From Candidatus Rokuibacteriota bacterium (GTDB lineage Bacteria > Methylomirabilota > Methylomirabilia > Rokubacteriales > CSP1-6): a DNA stretch of 64,000 nt. How positions within the stretch are numbered: position 1 is the stretch's first letter; every line of letters starts with the position of its first letter. Made by a program: the position numbers and the translations under genes. The notes under the pieces are model-generated. The model made no database searches and was not told the DNA's origin. It saw nothing but the letters and a program-made list of their open reading frames with translations. The stretch is taken from positions 62,001 to 126,000 of the forward strand of contig JACQFL010000032.1 of assembly GCA_016200085.1 (NCBI GenBank). The letters are read 5' to 3'. Below, one piece after another: positions 51,579 to 60,789 of the stretch.

Positions 51579-52483
51579 CGCTTCCCTCCGCCCTCGCGGG
51601 CCAGGTGGGCCTCGATCGCCGGCAGGGCGCCGAGCAGTACGTCGCCGACGACTTGAAGACTTTGCGCCGAGACCTTGTCGAGCGTGTCCCCCGCGGTGTG
51701 CCACGGAGGATAGTCGAAATCGATCAGCAGCGTGGCAGGCACGCCGGCTTGCAAGAACGGCACGTGGTCGTCCTCGACCGAGGTGGCGTCGGCGAGGAAG
51801 TGGCGGTCGAAGCCGAGCGCATGGGCGCTCGCCCAGATGGCGTCGGTGAGCCACGGCGTGGAGAAGGCCTCGCGGCGGATGGCGAGATCGCGGTCGCCGA
51901 TCATGTCGGCGACGATGACCGCGCGCGGCAGCTCCCGTCGCCGGGCGAGGTCCTGGGCGAGCCGGCGCGAGCCGTAGAGGCTGTCGGTCGCCGTCCAGGC
52001 GCCGAACGCTTCCTCGCCGTCGAGCAGGGCGAGCCAGTACGTGAATTCGCGCGGCGCCGCCGCCAGGGTCCGCGCGAGCTCGAGGACCAGCGCGGTGCTG
52101 GAGCCGCCGTCGTTGGCGCCCACGAAGCGGAAGTCCGGAAACCACTTGGTGTCGTAGTGGCCCGCGATCATGACGGCGTCCGGCCGCCGGCCCGGCACCA
52201 CCCCGATCACGTTGGCCATCTTGAGCCGGCCGTTGGGGGTGTCGGCGTCGAAGGCGAGCACGCGCACCTGCGCGCCGGCCTTCCGGAGCTCCGCGACGAT
52301 GTAGTCGCGCGCGCGCCCGCTCGCGGGCGAGCCGGCGGCGCGCGGCCCGATGGTCACCAGCCGCTCGATGTGGCGGAGCGCCACGGCGCCGTCGAACCGT
52401 GACGCGCGGGCCGGCGTGGCGGGCTGCGCGGTGACGGCCGCCCCCGGCCCGACCGCGGCCAGCGCGGTCACGAGCGACAGCAC
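51575..52483 (-). CDS. M28-family zinc peptidase, glutaminyl-cyclase-like
   Basis: 302 residues with a signal peptide (about 1-20). Metal ligands in order: H109 (AGHYDTK), D125 (GANDGGSS), E157/E158 (LDGEEAF), D193/D197 region (VADMIGDRD) and H240 (EDDHVPF). The FVGANDGGSSTALVLELAR and WHTAGDTLDK segments are closest to glutaminyl-peptide cyclotransferases, so pyroglutamate formation is as possible as peptide cleavage. GTG start. Exported. Confidence 0.87.
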   Translation of the reverse strand: MLSLVTALAAVGPGAAVTAQPATPARASRFDGAVALRHIERLVTIGPRAAGSPASGRARDYIVAELRKAGAQVRVLAFDADTPNGRLKMANVIGVVPGRRPDAVMIAGHYDTKWFPDFRFVGANDGGSSTALVLELARTLAAAPREFTYWLALLDGEEAFGAWTATDSLYGSRRLAQDLARRRELPRAVIVADMIGDRDLAIRREAFSTPWLTDAIWASAHALGFDRHFLADATSVEDDHVPFLQAGVPATLLIDFDYPPWHTAGDTLDKVSAQSLQVVGDVLLGALPAIEAHLAREGGGKR

Positions 52484-52503
52484 GAGGACGCCGCGGCACC
52501 GGC

Positions 52504-53334
52504 TCAGCGGCGGGCTCCGGGCTTGACGCCGACGGCGCCGTAGTAGTTGACGGTCATCACGAAGGCGCCGGCGGCGACGACCGCGGCGAAGCCGTCGAGC
52601 CAGCCCTGGGCCGTCGCCGCGTCGGTGATCCCGAACTCCACCGCGCGCGTGGCGCGGCGCTCGAGCCAGATGCGCGTGTAGGGCGCGAGCGTGATGTCCT
52701 GGTACACGTCGGCGAGCAGGCGCACGCGCTCGAGCCCGGCCGCGCGCAGGAGGCCCGGCAGCCGCCGGCCGCTGTGGGGCTCGGCGTAGACGCCTTCGGC
52801 CACGCCGCGCAGGATCCGCTCGGTGAGGGCGCGATCAGGATGGGTGAGCGCGATGGTGCCGAAGTCCTGATCCTGGAGCCCCACCCGCCCGCCCGGCCTG
52901 ACGACCCGGGCCATCTCGCGCACGACGGCGACCGGGTCGGTGACGTGCAGGATCAGGGTCACCGCGACCGCGGCATCGAAGCGCCCCTCGGCCCACGGCA
53001 GCGCCCTGGCGTCGGCGACGTGGACGCGGATGGGCGCCGAGCGCGGCGCCGCCCGGCAGAGGCGGCGGGCCGCGGCGACGACCCTGCGGCTCGCGTCCAC
53101 GCCCTCGACCTCGCCCCGGCGGCCGGCGAGCGCGGCGAGGTCGCGCAGGACCACCCCGGTCCCGCAGCCCACCTCGAGCACGCGCGCGCCCGGGCGCACC
53201 GGCACGAAGCGGAGAAAGCGCCGGCGCAGCCGCGCCTGGCTGGGCGCCCGGCCACGCTCCTCCAGCGAGGCGACGATGGGTCGCAGATCGCGCTCGCCGT
53301 CGAGATCGCTGAACGGGTCGCGGGCGAGCGGCAC
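52504..53334 (-). CDS. SAM-dependent methyltransferase (class I)
   Basis: 276 residues. SAM motif I VLEVGCGTG, acidic motif II VEGVDAS, motif III DARALPWAEGRFDAAV and a post-core PGGRVGLQDQDF. It resembles UbiE/COQ5-type small-molecule methyltransferases but the substrate is not visible. The start used is GTG 53334 just after the YHS gene stop; no good ribosome site is seen, so translation may depend on the upstream gene. Confidence 0.85.
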   Translation of the reverse strand: MPLARDPFSDLDGERDLRPIVASLEERGRAPSQARLRRRFLRFVPVRPGARVLEVGCGTGVVLRDLAALAGRRGEVEGVDASRRVVAAARRLCRAAPRSAPIRVHVADARALPWAEGRFDAAVAVTLILHVTDPVAVVREMARVVRPGGRVGLQDQDFGTIALTHPDRALTERILRGVAEGVYAEPHSGRRLPGLLRAAGLERVRLLADVYQDITLAPYTRIWLERRATRAVEFGITDAATAQGWLDGFAAVVAAGAFVMTVNYYGAVGVKPGARR

Positions 53335-53339
53335 CCGGC

Positions 53340-53579
53340 TCAGGAGCGCGCCGCGAAGCGCTCGGCGCAGGCGAGGCTGCAGAAGTAGCGGGGCTCGCCG
53401 TCCATCGTGCGCCGGATGGCGCGCGACTGCACCACGTACGTCTGACACACGGGGTCCTTCACCAGCTCGTCGCGCGGGAGGACGCGCCGGGGCGCGGCGC
53501 CGCGACGCCGACCGAGGACGGGGGCGAGCGTCGCGGCCACCGCGATCGCCCACAGCACGAGGGACAGCAGGCGCATCAC
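53340..53579 (-). CDS. Membrane-anchored YHS/TRASH-like metal-binding protein
   Basis: 79 residues. N-terminal membrane helix or signal (about 2-22), basic linker, then DELVKDPVCQTYV, ending RYFCSLACAERFA. The spaced C, C and C residues and F form a YHS/TRASH-type zinc or heavy-metal site, as in PP0621-type small proteins. GTG start overlapping the upstream stop (GTGA). Confidence 0.82.
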   Translation of the reverse strand: MMRLLSLVLWAIAVAATLAPVLGRRRGAAPRRVLPRDELVKDPVCQTYVVQSRAIRRTMDGEPRYFCSLACAERFAARS

Positions 53580-53812
53580 CGCTCTGGCTTGATGGAAACG
53601 GCGCGCAGGAACTCCTTGTCCTGGGTCGTCATCTCGAAGCTGGGGTGGCCCCGCCCGCCCCGCGCCCGGGAGAAGAAGATGCCCGTGTCGGCCCCGCGGC
53701 GGAGGATCTCCTGCAGGGCCTCGCGCGCGGCGTCGGTGGCCGCCAGGGAAACCTCCACCGCGCGGAGCAGCTTCCTCATCAGCGCGTCGTGGGCATCGCG
53801 CGACATACGCAC
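53576..53812 (-). CDS. Small hypothetical protein
   Basis: 78 residues, mainly helical and charged in the first half (ALMRKLLRAVEVSLAATDAAREAL) with a basic glycine-rich second half (SRARGGRGHPSFEMT). No signal or known family. Coupled to the YHS gene by a four-base overlap and divergent from the Nudix gene. Confidence 0.6.
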   Translation of the reverse strand: MRMSRDAHDALMRKLLRAVEVSLAATDAAREALQEILRRGADTGIFFSRARGGRGHPSFEMTTQDKEFLRAVSIKPER

Positions 53813-53868
53813 CTACGATACTGGCCGGCCTCGGGGCGTGTCAAACCCGGCTGCTATACTCGGCCGCC

Positions 53869-54411
53869 ATGGACCGGTCGTGGTCCTCGCTCGGCTCCTC
53901 GACGGTATACGCGCGTGGCAAGCTCACCCTGCGCGAGGATCGGTGGCGGCTGCCGGACGGCCACGATCGCGTCTATCCCGTGCTCGCCGTCGGGGTGACG
54001 GTCGGCGTGCTGGGGTTCGTGGATGCCGGCCACGTCGTCCTCGTGCGCCAGTTCCGTCACCTCGCCCGCGAGCACGCCTGGGAGCTGCCGGGCGGCGGCG
54101 CGCTGGCCGGCGAGGATCCGATGGCGGCCGCCCAGCGCGAGCTGCGCGAGGAAGGCGGCTATCGCGCCGGGCGCCTCGTCTTCCTCACGCGCTTCTGGCC
54201 CTCGAGCGCCTACCTCGACGAGGTCGCGTACTGCTACGCGGGCTACGGTCTCGTGCCCGATCCCCTGCCCGCCGACGACGACGAGTTCCTCGAGCGCCGG
54301 GTGGTGCCGATCGCCCGGGCGGTGGGCATGGCGCTCGACGGCGAGATCACGGAGTCCGTCTCGAAGGTGACGCTGCTTCAGTACGTGGCCCGTCCGCCCG
54401 AGACGGGATGA
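53869..54411 (+). CDS. Nudix hydrolase, ADP-ribose pyrophosphatase type
   Basis: 180 residues. The complete Nudix box runs from G76 to about 98, with E82, R90-E91 and E94-E95 (REL-EEGG). Preceding VRQFRHLAREHAWELPGG is the ADP-ribose-type substrate strand. It hydrolyses ADP-ribose or similar nucleotide sugars. Its last 65 bp overlap, tail to tail, the 3' end of the ABC ATPase gene on the other strand. Confidence 0.9.
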   Translation: MDRSWSSLGSSTVYARGKLTLREDRWRLPDGHDRVYPVLAVGVTVGVLGFVDAGHVVLVRQFRHLAREHAWELPGGGALAGEDPMAAAQRELREEGGYRAGRLVFLTRFWPSSAYLDEVAYCYAGYGLVPDPLPADDDEFLERRVVPIARAVGMALDGEITESVSKVTLLQYVARPPETG

Positions 54412-55459
54412 CCACGCCGTCCTCGGGAGCAAAGGCGAGCAGTATCGGCTTCTTGCGGGCCACAGCGTGAGACTGGGCGTGAGGCAGATCGACCCAGACC
54501 GGGCGGCCGTGGACCGCGACCTCGAGGCGGACGATGGGGCCGAGGAACGTGATGACCTCGACGATGCCCTCGAGGCGGTTCAGCCCCGCCGCCGGCGGCC
54601 CGTCGGGCACCATGGCGAGCTTCTCGGGACGCACGGACAGCGTGACGACCTCGCCGTCGCGCCGGCCGTCGAGGCGCGCGCGCAGCCGCGTGCCCTCCCA
54701 CTCGAGCTCCCCCGCCGCCGCCGACACCACGCGCGCGGGCAGCAGGTTGGAGATCCCGATGAAGTCGGCGACGAAGTCCGTCCGCGGTGCGGCGTAGATC
54801 TCCTCGGGGCGGCCCACCTGCTCGATGCGGCCGTCGCGCATGACCGCGATGCGGTCCGCGATCGACAGCGCCTCCTCCTGGTCGTGGGTCACGTACACGG
54901 TGGTGATCCCGAGGTCCTGCTGGATCTTCCTGATCTCGCCGCGCAGGCGCAGCCGGATCTTCGCGTCCAGCGCGGAGAGCGGCTCGTCGAGGAGCAGGAT
55001 CGTCGGCCGCCGCGCCAGCGCCCGGGCCAGGGCCACGCGTTGCTGCTGGCCGCCAGAAAGCTGGTTGGCGTAGCGCTGCTCCATCCCCCCGAGGTTCGTC
55101 AGGGCGACCATCTCGCCCACGCGCTCGCGGATCTTCGCCTCCGGCCAGCGCGCCACCCGCAGGCCGAAGGCGACGTTCTCGGCGACGGTCATGGTGGGAA
55201 AGAGCGCGTAGCTCTGGAACACGATCCCCACGCCGCGCTTGCGCGGGGGCACGTCGTTGACCGCGCGCCCGTCGAAGGCGACCTCGCCCGTGTCCGGCCG
55301 CTCGAATCCCGCGATCATCCTGAGCGTCGTGGTCTTGCCGCAGCCCGAGCCGCCGACGAGGCTGACGAGCTCGCCCTGGGCGATGTCCAGGGAGAGCCCG
55401 TCGACCGCGACGGCGGCGCCGAACCGCCGGGTGACGCCGGTGAGCGTGATTCGGGCCAT
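54347..55459 (-). CDS. ABC transporter ATP-binding protein, Fe3+/phosphonate/polyamine class
   Basis: 370 residues. Walker A GGSGCGKTT, Q-loop FQSYALFP, signature LSGGQQQR, Walker B LLLDEPLSALD and H-loop VTHDQEEA are all canonical. The C-terminal TOBE region (about 240-350) has LSVRPEKLAMV. It pairs with the fused permease and binding protein of the same run. The 3' end overlaps the Nudix gene by 65 bp. Confidence 0.94.
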   Translation of the reverse strand: MARITLTGVTRRFGAAVAVDGLSLDIAQGELVSLVGGSGCGKTTTLRMIAGFERPDTGEVAFDGRAVNDVPPRKRGVGIVFQSYALFPTMTVAENVAFGLRVARWPEAKIRERVGEMVALTNLGGMEQRYANQLSGGQQQRVALARALARRPTILLLDEPLSALDAKIRLRLRGEIRKIQQDLGITTVYVTHDQEEALSIADRIAVMRDGRIEQVGRPEEIYAAPRTDFVADFIGISNLLPARVVSAAAGELEWEGTRLRARLDGRRDGEVVTLSVRPEKLAMVPDGPPAAGLNRLEGIVEVITFLGPIVRLEVAVHGRPVWVDLPHAQSHAVARKKPILLAFAPEDGVVIPSRADGPRTEAASPSRRTP

Positions 55460-55481
55460 CAGCGCCCCCCGCGGAGCCTGC

Positions 55482-56483
55482 CTACCGCGAGAACTTCTCC
55501 AGCCACTTCTTCACCAGCCGGTCCTTGTCGTGGGCGGCCTTCACGAAATCGAGGTTGATGAGGTTCATCTCGGAGATCTTCTGGCCGCTCACGGGGACGT
55601 CGGGGCGCGAGATCCCCGCCCCGCGCCAGCCGGCGTAGCCGGTCATCGCGGACTTCGACACCGCCCAGTCGAGGAAGCGCCGGGCGTTCTCGGGGTTCTT
55701 CGCGCCCTTGACGAGCGCGTTGCCCTCGAAGGTCCACGCCACGCCGTCCGACGGGAAGACCACGTCGATCGGCGCGCCGTTCTTCTTGGCCACCTCCACC
55801 TCGTAGGCCAGCGCGATGCCGATGGGGGTCTCGCCGGAGGCCGCCATGCGACCCGGCGCGCCGCCCGACTTCGTCACTTGCGACAGGTTCCGGTCGAGCG
55901 CGGTGTAGTACTCGAAGGCCTTGTCCTCGCCCAGCCGCCCGACGTGGCCGGCGAGCAGGAGGTACGCCGTGCCGGACGTGGAGGGATTGGACATCACGAT
56001 GTGGCCCTTGTACTTCGGATCCAGCAGGTCGTTCCACGTCCGCGGCGACGTCAGCTTCAGCTCCGCCATCTTCTTCTGGTTCGTCGCGAAGGCCACGGTG
56101 AGCAGCGTCACGCCCTGCCAGGCGTTCTGGGGATGCTTGAACCGTGCGGGGATCACCTGCGACTCCTTGGCCGCGTACGCCTCGAGCAGTCCCTTGTCGG
56201 CGGCGCCCGTCAGGTAGTCGTTGAACACGCCCCAGATGACGTCGGCCTGGGGATTGGCCTTCTCCGCCTCCACGCGGGCCATGATCGGGCCCGTCGAGCC
56301 ACGGATGTACGAGGCCTTGGCCGCGAGGTCGGGCAGGTCCTTCTTGAACTGCTCCCAGAAGTCCTTGAGCTCGTTCTCCTCGTACGCCGTGTAGATGACG
56401 AGCTTCTCCTCGGCGGCCGGGACCACCGTGGACAGCGGCAGCAGCATGACCATCGCGAGTAGCGGCACCCACAGTCGACGCAT
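55482..56483 (-). CDS. ABC transporter substrate-binding protein, Fe(III)/2-aminoethylphosphonate type
   Basis: 333 residues with a signal peptide (about 1-24, cleavage near VPAAEEK). Family features are KLVIYTAYEENEL, DVIWGVFNDYL, SPRTWNDLLDPKYKGHIVMSNP and SDGVAWTFEGNALVKGAKN. The tyrosine pair of ferric-binding proteins is not clear, so aminoethylphosphonate or a related anion is as likely as iron. It lies between the permease and ATPase genes. Confidence 0.9.
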   Translation of the reverse strand: MRRLWVPLLAMVMLLPLSTVVPAAEEKLVIYTAYEENELKDFWEQFKKDLPDLAAKASYIRGSTGPIMARVEAEKANPQADVIWGVFNDYLTGAADKGLLEAYAAKESQVIPARFKHPQNAWQGVTLLTVAFATNQKKMAELKLTSPRTWNDLLDPKYKGHIVMSNPSTSGTAYLLLAGHVGRLGEDKAFEYYTALDRNLSQVTKSGGAPGRMAASGETPIGIALAYEVEVAKKNGAPIDVVFPSDGVAWTFEGNALVKGAKNPENARRFLDWAVSKSAMTGYAGWRGAGISRPDVPVSGQKISEMNLINLDFVKAAHDKDRLVKKWLEKFSR

Positions 56484-56536
56484 TGGCGGTTTCTCCTCTC
56501 GTGTTCCCGGGCCGCCGTCGGACGGCCGGGGCCTCT

Positions 56537-58207
56537 TCACACCTTCAAGATGGCGACCCGCTCGCCGCCCATCAGGGCGCGCAGCAGCAGGACTGCGCCG
56601 ATGACGATCGCGAGGATGATCGTGCCCAGCGCGCACGCCACGCCGGGGTAGCCGTTCTCGACCTGGTTCAGGATGGCGACCGAGCCCAGGTTGAAGCCCG
56701 GGTAGATGAGGAAGATCACCGCGCTCACGGTGACCATCCCGTTGATGAAGAAGTACACGAAGATCGAGAAGGCGGTGCCCGTGAGCAGGGGCAGGACCAC
56801 GCGCACGAAGGTACGCAGGCTGCTCGCCCCCAGGCTCACGGCCGCCTCCTCGATGGCGGGGTCGATCTGCTTCAGCGTGTTGATGGCCGCCAGCACCGCC
56901 ACCGGGAACTTCCAGAACACCACGCTGGTGACGAGGATCCAGAGGGTGCCCGTCAGCAGCAGCGGCGGCACGTTGAAGGCCAGGATGTAGCCCACGCCGA
57001 TCACCGTGCCCGGCAGCGCCGCCGGCAGCAGTGCGAGCCCCTCGATGACGCGGCGCGCGGGCGGCCGCTTGCGCTCCACGATGTAGGCGGTCACCAAGGC
57101 CACCAGGGTGCCGACGATTCCCGAGACCAGCGCGAGCTTCACGCTGTTCCAGATCGGCCACGCGCCCTCGGCCGTGGACTTGAAGGTGTAGTGCACGAGC
57201 GAGAGCGACCAGTCCGACCCCCACAGCCTGACGAACGAGCCGAGAGGGATGAGGCCGTAGATCACGCCGATGAAGAGGGCGACGCCCATGGCGGCGGCGA
57301 AGAGCGGCCATCGCACGGCCGGCGCCGTCGGGCGCAGCGCCGTCCGCGCCCCGGCCGACACGGTCACGTAGGACTTCGAGCCGACCCAGTACGTGTTGAT
57401 GGCGTAGGCGATCAGGCAGGGCACGATGAGCACGACGCTCATCGTCGCGCCCGCCGCGAAGTTGCTCATGCCGATGACCTGCGCGTAGATCTCCGTCGCC
57501 AGCACGTTGTAGCGCCCGCCGATCAGGATGGGATTGCCGAAGTCCGTCATGCAGAGGATGAACACGATGAGCGCGGCGGAGGCCAGCCCCGGCCGCGCGA
57601 GCGACAGCGTCACCCGCCGCAGCGTGGTCAGCGCGCCCGCCCCGAGGTTCTCGGCGGCCTCCTCCAGCGAGGTGTCGATGTTGCCGAGCACGTTGGCGAG
57701 CAGGATGTAGGCCGGGGGCAGGAACGTGAAGACCTGCGAGACCACGATGCCCTCGAAGCCGTAGATGCTCCAGGAGAGCCCCAGCGCGCGGGTGACGACC
57801 CCGTTGCGGCCGAAGAGCAGGATGAACGCGAGCGACACCAGGAACGGGGGCGAGATCAGGGGCAGCAGGCTCATGAGCGACACGAACCGCTTGCCCGGGA
57901 TGTCCGTGCGGGTCACCGCGTAGGCGAGCACGAGGGCGATGGCCACCGTCAGCACGGTGGACACGGCGGAGACGGCCAGGCTGTTGAGGAGGATGCCGAA
58001 GAGCCGCCACGAGCCGAAGAAGTCCGCGAAGTGGGCCAGCGTCATCCCGGCCGGCCCCTGCAGGCTGATGGCGAGGACTTTCACCACGGGCCAGACCACG
58101 AACGTCAGGAGCAGGGCGAGCACGGCGAGAGCGGCCAGCGCCACGCCGGGCTCGCCGCGCACCCGCGCCGCCGGCGAGGCCAGGGCGCCCGGGACGGGAG
58201 AGGTCAT
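56537..58207 (-). CDS. Fused two-domain ABC permease (FbpB type)
   Basis: 556 residues with about 12 membrane helices. Two binding-protein-dependent permease domains (about 60-265 and 345-545) each carry an EAA loop: EEAAENLGAGALTTLRRVTLSL and EEAAVSLGASSLRTFVRVVLPL. This is the standard plan of ferric and 2-aminoethylphosphonate permeases, so one protein spans the membrane. The last base before the ATG 58207 region lies 8 bp from the SDR gene stop. Confidence 0.93.
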   Translation of the reverse strand: MTSPVPGALASPAARVRGEPGVALAALAVLALLLTFVVWPVVKVLAISLQGPAGMTLAHFADFFGSWRLFGILLNSLAVSAVSTVLTVAIALVLAYAVTRTDIPGKRFVSLMSLLPLISPPFLVSLAFILLFGRNGVVTRALGLSWSIYGFEGIVVSQVFTFLPPAYILLANVLGNIDTSLEEAAENLGAGALTTLRRVTLSLARPGLASAALIVFILCMTDFGNPILIGGRYNVLATEIYAQVIGMSNFAAGATMSVVLIVPCLIAYAINTYWVGSKSYVTVSAGARTALRPTAPAVRWPLFAAAMGVALFIGVIYGLIPLGSFVRLWGSDWSLSLVHYTFKSTAEGAWPIWNSVKLALVSGIVGTLVALVTAYIVERKRPPARRVIEGLALLPAALPGTVIGVGYILAFNVPPLLLTGTLWILVTSVVFWKFPVAVLAAINTLKQIDPAIEEAAVSLGASSLRTFVRVVLPLLTGTAFSIFVYFFINGMVTVSAVIFLIYPGFNLGSVAILNQVENGYPGVACALGTIILAIVIGAVLLLRALMGGERVAILKV

Positions 58208-58215
58208 CGCCCGCG

Positions 58216-58980
58216 TCAGCCCGCCGTGAAGCCGCCGTCGACGACCAGCTCGGCGCCCGTCATGAACGACGAGTCCTCGCTGGCCAGGAAGAGCGCCACG
58301 GTGGCGATCTCGCGGGGCCGGGCGATGCGGCCGAGCGGGATGCCGGTCTCGAACTCCCGGCGGATCTCCGGGGTGAGGTACGGCGCCTGCAGCGGCGTGT
58401 CCACGATGCCCGGATGGATGATGTTGCAGCGGATCCCGTCCCGCGCGAACTGGATGGCCAGGGACTTGGTGAGCGAGATCAGCGCGCCCTTGGCCGCCGT
58501 GTAGGCGTCCTGGGCGCGGGTGAAGCCGGCGAGCGCGGACACCGAGCCCATCAGGATGATCGAGCCGCCCCCCGCCCGCCGGAGGTGGGGGATGCCGTGC
58601 TTGGTCACCCAGAAGACCGACTTGAGGTTGATGGCCATCACGCGCTCCCACCAGCGGTCGTCGGTCTCCAGCACCGAGCGGTCGCGGTCCTTCCAGAGCA
58701 CGCCGGCGTTGTTGTGGAGCACGTGCAGGGCGCCGAACCGCCCCACGCCCTCCTCGACCATGCGCAGGACGTCGGCTTCGAGGGCGACGTCGCCCGCCAC
58801 GGCCAGCGCCTGACCGCCCGCCTTCTCGACGTCGGCCGCGGTGGCGTGCGCCGCCGGCTCGTCGATGTCGCCGACGATCACCCGCGCGCCCTCCTCGGCG
58901 AAGAGCAGGGCGCACTCCCGCCCCATGCCCATCCCCGCCCCCGTGATCAGCGCCACCTTCCCCGCGAGCCGATCACCCAC
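58216..58980 (-). CDS. Short-chain dehydrogenase/reductase
   Basis: 254 residues, classical SDR. Cofactor motif TGAGMGMG (about 14-21), D in IVGDID favouring NAD, NNAG, catalytic serine in ILMGSVSALAG, and YTAAK for Y/K. C-terminal ELVVDGGFTAG. Oxidises an alcohol or reduces a ketone. Same strand run as the glutamine-synthetase-like gene and the ABC transporter. GTG start. Confidence 0.93.
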   Translation of the reverse strand: MGDRLAGKVALITGAGMGMGRECALLFAEEGARVIVGDIDEPAAHATAADVEKAGGQALAVAGDVALEADVLRMVEEGVGRFGALHVLHNNAGVLWKDRDRSVLETDDRWWERVMAINLKSVFWVTKHGIPHLRRAGGGSIILMGSVSALAGFTRAQDAYTAAKGALISLTKSLAIQFARDGIRCNIIHPGIVDTPLQAPYLTPEIRREFETGIPLGRIARPREIATVALFLASEDSSFMTGAELVVDGGFTAG

Positions 58981-59011
58981 GACCGCGCCTCCTTGGTGCC
59001 TGCGAGATCGC

Positions 59012-60388
59012 TCAGATTCGCTCGAAGTTACGCTTGAGCTCCCAGTCCGTGACCGCGGCGTCGTAGGCCTGCTGCTCGAGGCGGGCGGCGTGCAGGTAGT
59101 GCTCGACGACGCGGTCGCCGAACGCCGCCCGCGCCAGCTTCGACCGCTCGAGCTCGCCGACGGCCTCGCGCAGGGTCTTGGGCACCTGCGGCAGCGTCGC
59201 GTCCTCGTAGGCGTTGCCCTCGTGGAGCCTGGGGGCCTTGAGCCTCGCGCCGATGCCGTGCAGCCCGGCCGCGATCGTCGCCGCGAAGGCCAGGTAGGGG
59301 TTGGCGTCGGCGCCCGGGATGCGATTCTCCACGCGCAGCCCGTCGCCCTCGCCGCAGAGGCGGAAGCCGCACGTGCGATTGTCCCAGCCCGCCACGATAC
59401 GCGTGGGCGCGAAGGAGCCCGCCTGGTAGCGCTTGTAGGAGTTCACGGTGGGGGCGTAGAAGTACGCCAGCTCGCGGGCCAGCGCGAGCTGCCCCGCGAG
59501 CCACGCGCCGAAGAGCGGACCGCCCGCGCCCTTGCGGTGAGCGCCGCCGCGCGGGGCGAAGAGCGCGCGGCGCCCGTGACGGTCCCACACGGAGGAGTGC
59601 ACGTGGAAGGACGAGCCCGCGGCGCCGGCGTCGTACTTCGCCATGAACGTGAGCGACACGCCCTGCAGGTGCGCGATCTCCTTGGCCCCGTGCTTGTAGA
59701 GGCTGGCGCGGTCGGCCATCTCGAGGGCCTCGGCGTAGACGAGGTTGATCTCCTCCTGGCCGCGGCCCCACTCTCCCTTCGACGTCTCCACGGGCACATC
59801 GGCGGCCTCCATGCCGTTGCGGATGGCGCGGATGAGCGGCTCCTCCTTGGACGTCTGGAGGATGTGATAGTCCTCGAGGTAGCCGGACACCGGCGTGAGC
59901 CCCTGGTATCGCTTGGCGCGCGCCTCGTCGTACGACTCGCGGAAGCAGTAGAGCTCCAGCTCCGCCGCCGTCTTGACCAGGTACCCGAGCTTGGCCGCGC
60001 GCTCGATCTGCCGGCGCAGGATCCACCGGGGCGCCTCTTCGATGGGCTCGCCGTCCTCGCTCCAGACGTCGCAGAAGACCAGCGCGGTCTTGGGCAGCCA
60101 CGGGATGAGCCGCGCCGTCGAGAGGTCGGGGACCATCTTCATGTCGCCGTAGCCGCGCTCCCACGACGTGAGCTTGAAGCCCGGCAGCGGCTCCATCTCC
60201 ATGTCCACCGTGAAGAGGTAAATGCAGGCGTGCACGCCGTGACCGGCGACGGAGTCCAGGAAATGGCGGCCGACGATCCGCTTGCCCATCAGGCGGCCGT
60301 ATCCGTCGGAAAACACGGTGAGCACGGTGTCGACGTCGCCCCGCCGGATGAGCGCCTCGAGCGAGCGGGCGTCGAGCCGGCCGGACAT
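59012..60388 (-). CDS. Glutamine synthetase family protein (gamma-glutamyl-amine type)
   Basis: 458 residues. Beta-grasp N-terminus is reduced; the catalytic domain has metal-binding TAAELELYCF, GQEEINLVYAEALEMADR, nucleotide region SSFHVHSSVWD and NSYKRYQAGSFAPTRIVAGWDNR, ending VENRIPGADANPYLAFAA. The divergent N-terminus and metal loop fit the gamma-glutamylputrescine/GlnT-like group rather than the main assimilatory enzyme. Next to an SDR and an ABC transporter, so amine uptake and breakdown is a reasonable setting. Confidence 0.87.
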   Translation of the reverse strand: MSGRLDARSLEALIRRGDVDTVLTVFSDGYGRLMGKRIVGRHFLDSVAGHGVHACIYLFTVDMEMEPLPGFKLTSWERGYGDMKMVPDLSTARLIPWLPKTALVFCDVWSEDGEPIEEAPRWILRRQIERAAKLGYLVKTAAELELYCFRESYDEARAKRYQGLTPVSGYLEDYHILQTSKEEPLIRAIRNGMEAADVPVETSKGEWGRGQEEINLVYAEALEMADRASLYKHGAKEIAHLQGVSLTFMAKYDAGAAGSSFHVHSSVWDRHGRRALFAPRGGAHRKGAGGPLFGAWLAGQLALARELAYFYAPTVNSYKRYQAGSFAPTRIVAGWDNRTCGFRLCGEGDGLRVENRIPGADANPYLAFAATIAAGLHGIGARLKAPRLHEGNAYEDATLPQVPKTLREAVGELERSKLARAAFGDRVVEHYLHAARLEQQAYDAAVTDWELKRNFERI

Positions 60389-60435
60389 GACGCGGATAGT
60401 AGCGCAGCGCCCCGCGGTTGACTACGATGTCGGTC

Positions 60436-60780
60436 ATGGATCGAACGGGGCCCGTGACGGGGCGGCTCGCCGCCGTCGTGCTCGCCGCGCTCACCCTGGC
60501 CGCGCCCGGCCTCGTGACCGGCCAGTGGGCGGGCGCGCCCGCGCAATGGGCATTGCCCAGCCGCGACTCGAGCGCCGTCCTCGTTGCGTACCTGCCCGTC
60601 GCGCGCCGCTATCGCGTCTGCAACGACTCCCACTCCGCGGTCGTGCTGACCGCGGACTCGCCCGAGCGCGAGTTGCCGCTGCCGCCGCGGAGCTGCATCG
60701 ACGTGCAGGCGCACACGATGACGGTCAGCCAGCGCGGCGTGGGGATCCCGGCGCGCGGGACGTACCAGACGATCGACTGA
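60436..60780 (+). CDS. Small secreted protein, unknown
   Basis: About 114 residues from ATG 60436 (ATG 60427 is also possible). The signal peptide (LAAVVLAALTLAAPGLVTG) ends near residue 25. The mature part has two cysteines, in YRVCNDS and PRSCIDV, able to form one disulfide, and beta-rich segments. Family not recognised. Followed by repeats E and H2. Confidence 0.65.
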   Translation: MDRTGPVTGRLAAVVLAALTLAAPGLVTGQWAGAPAQWALPSRDSSAVLVAYLPVARRYRVCNDSHSAVVLTADSPERELPLPPRSCIDVQAHTMTVSQRGVGIPARGTYQTID

Positions 60781-60789
60781 CCTAACTAA

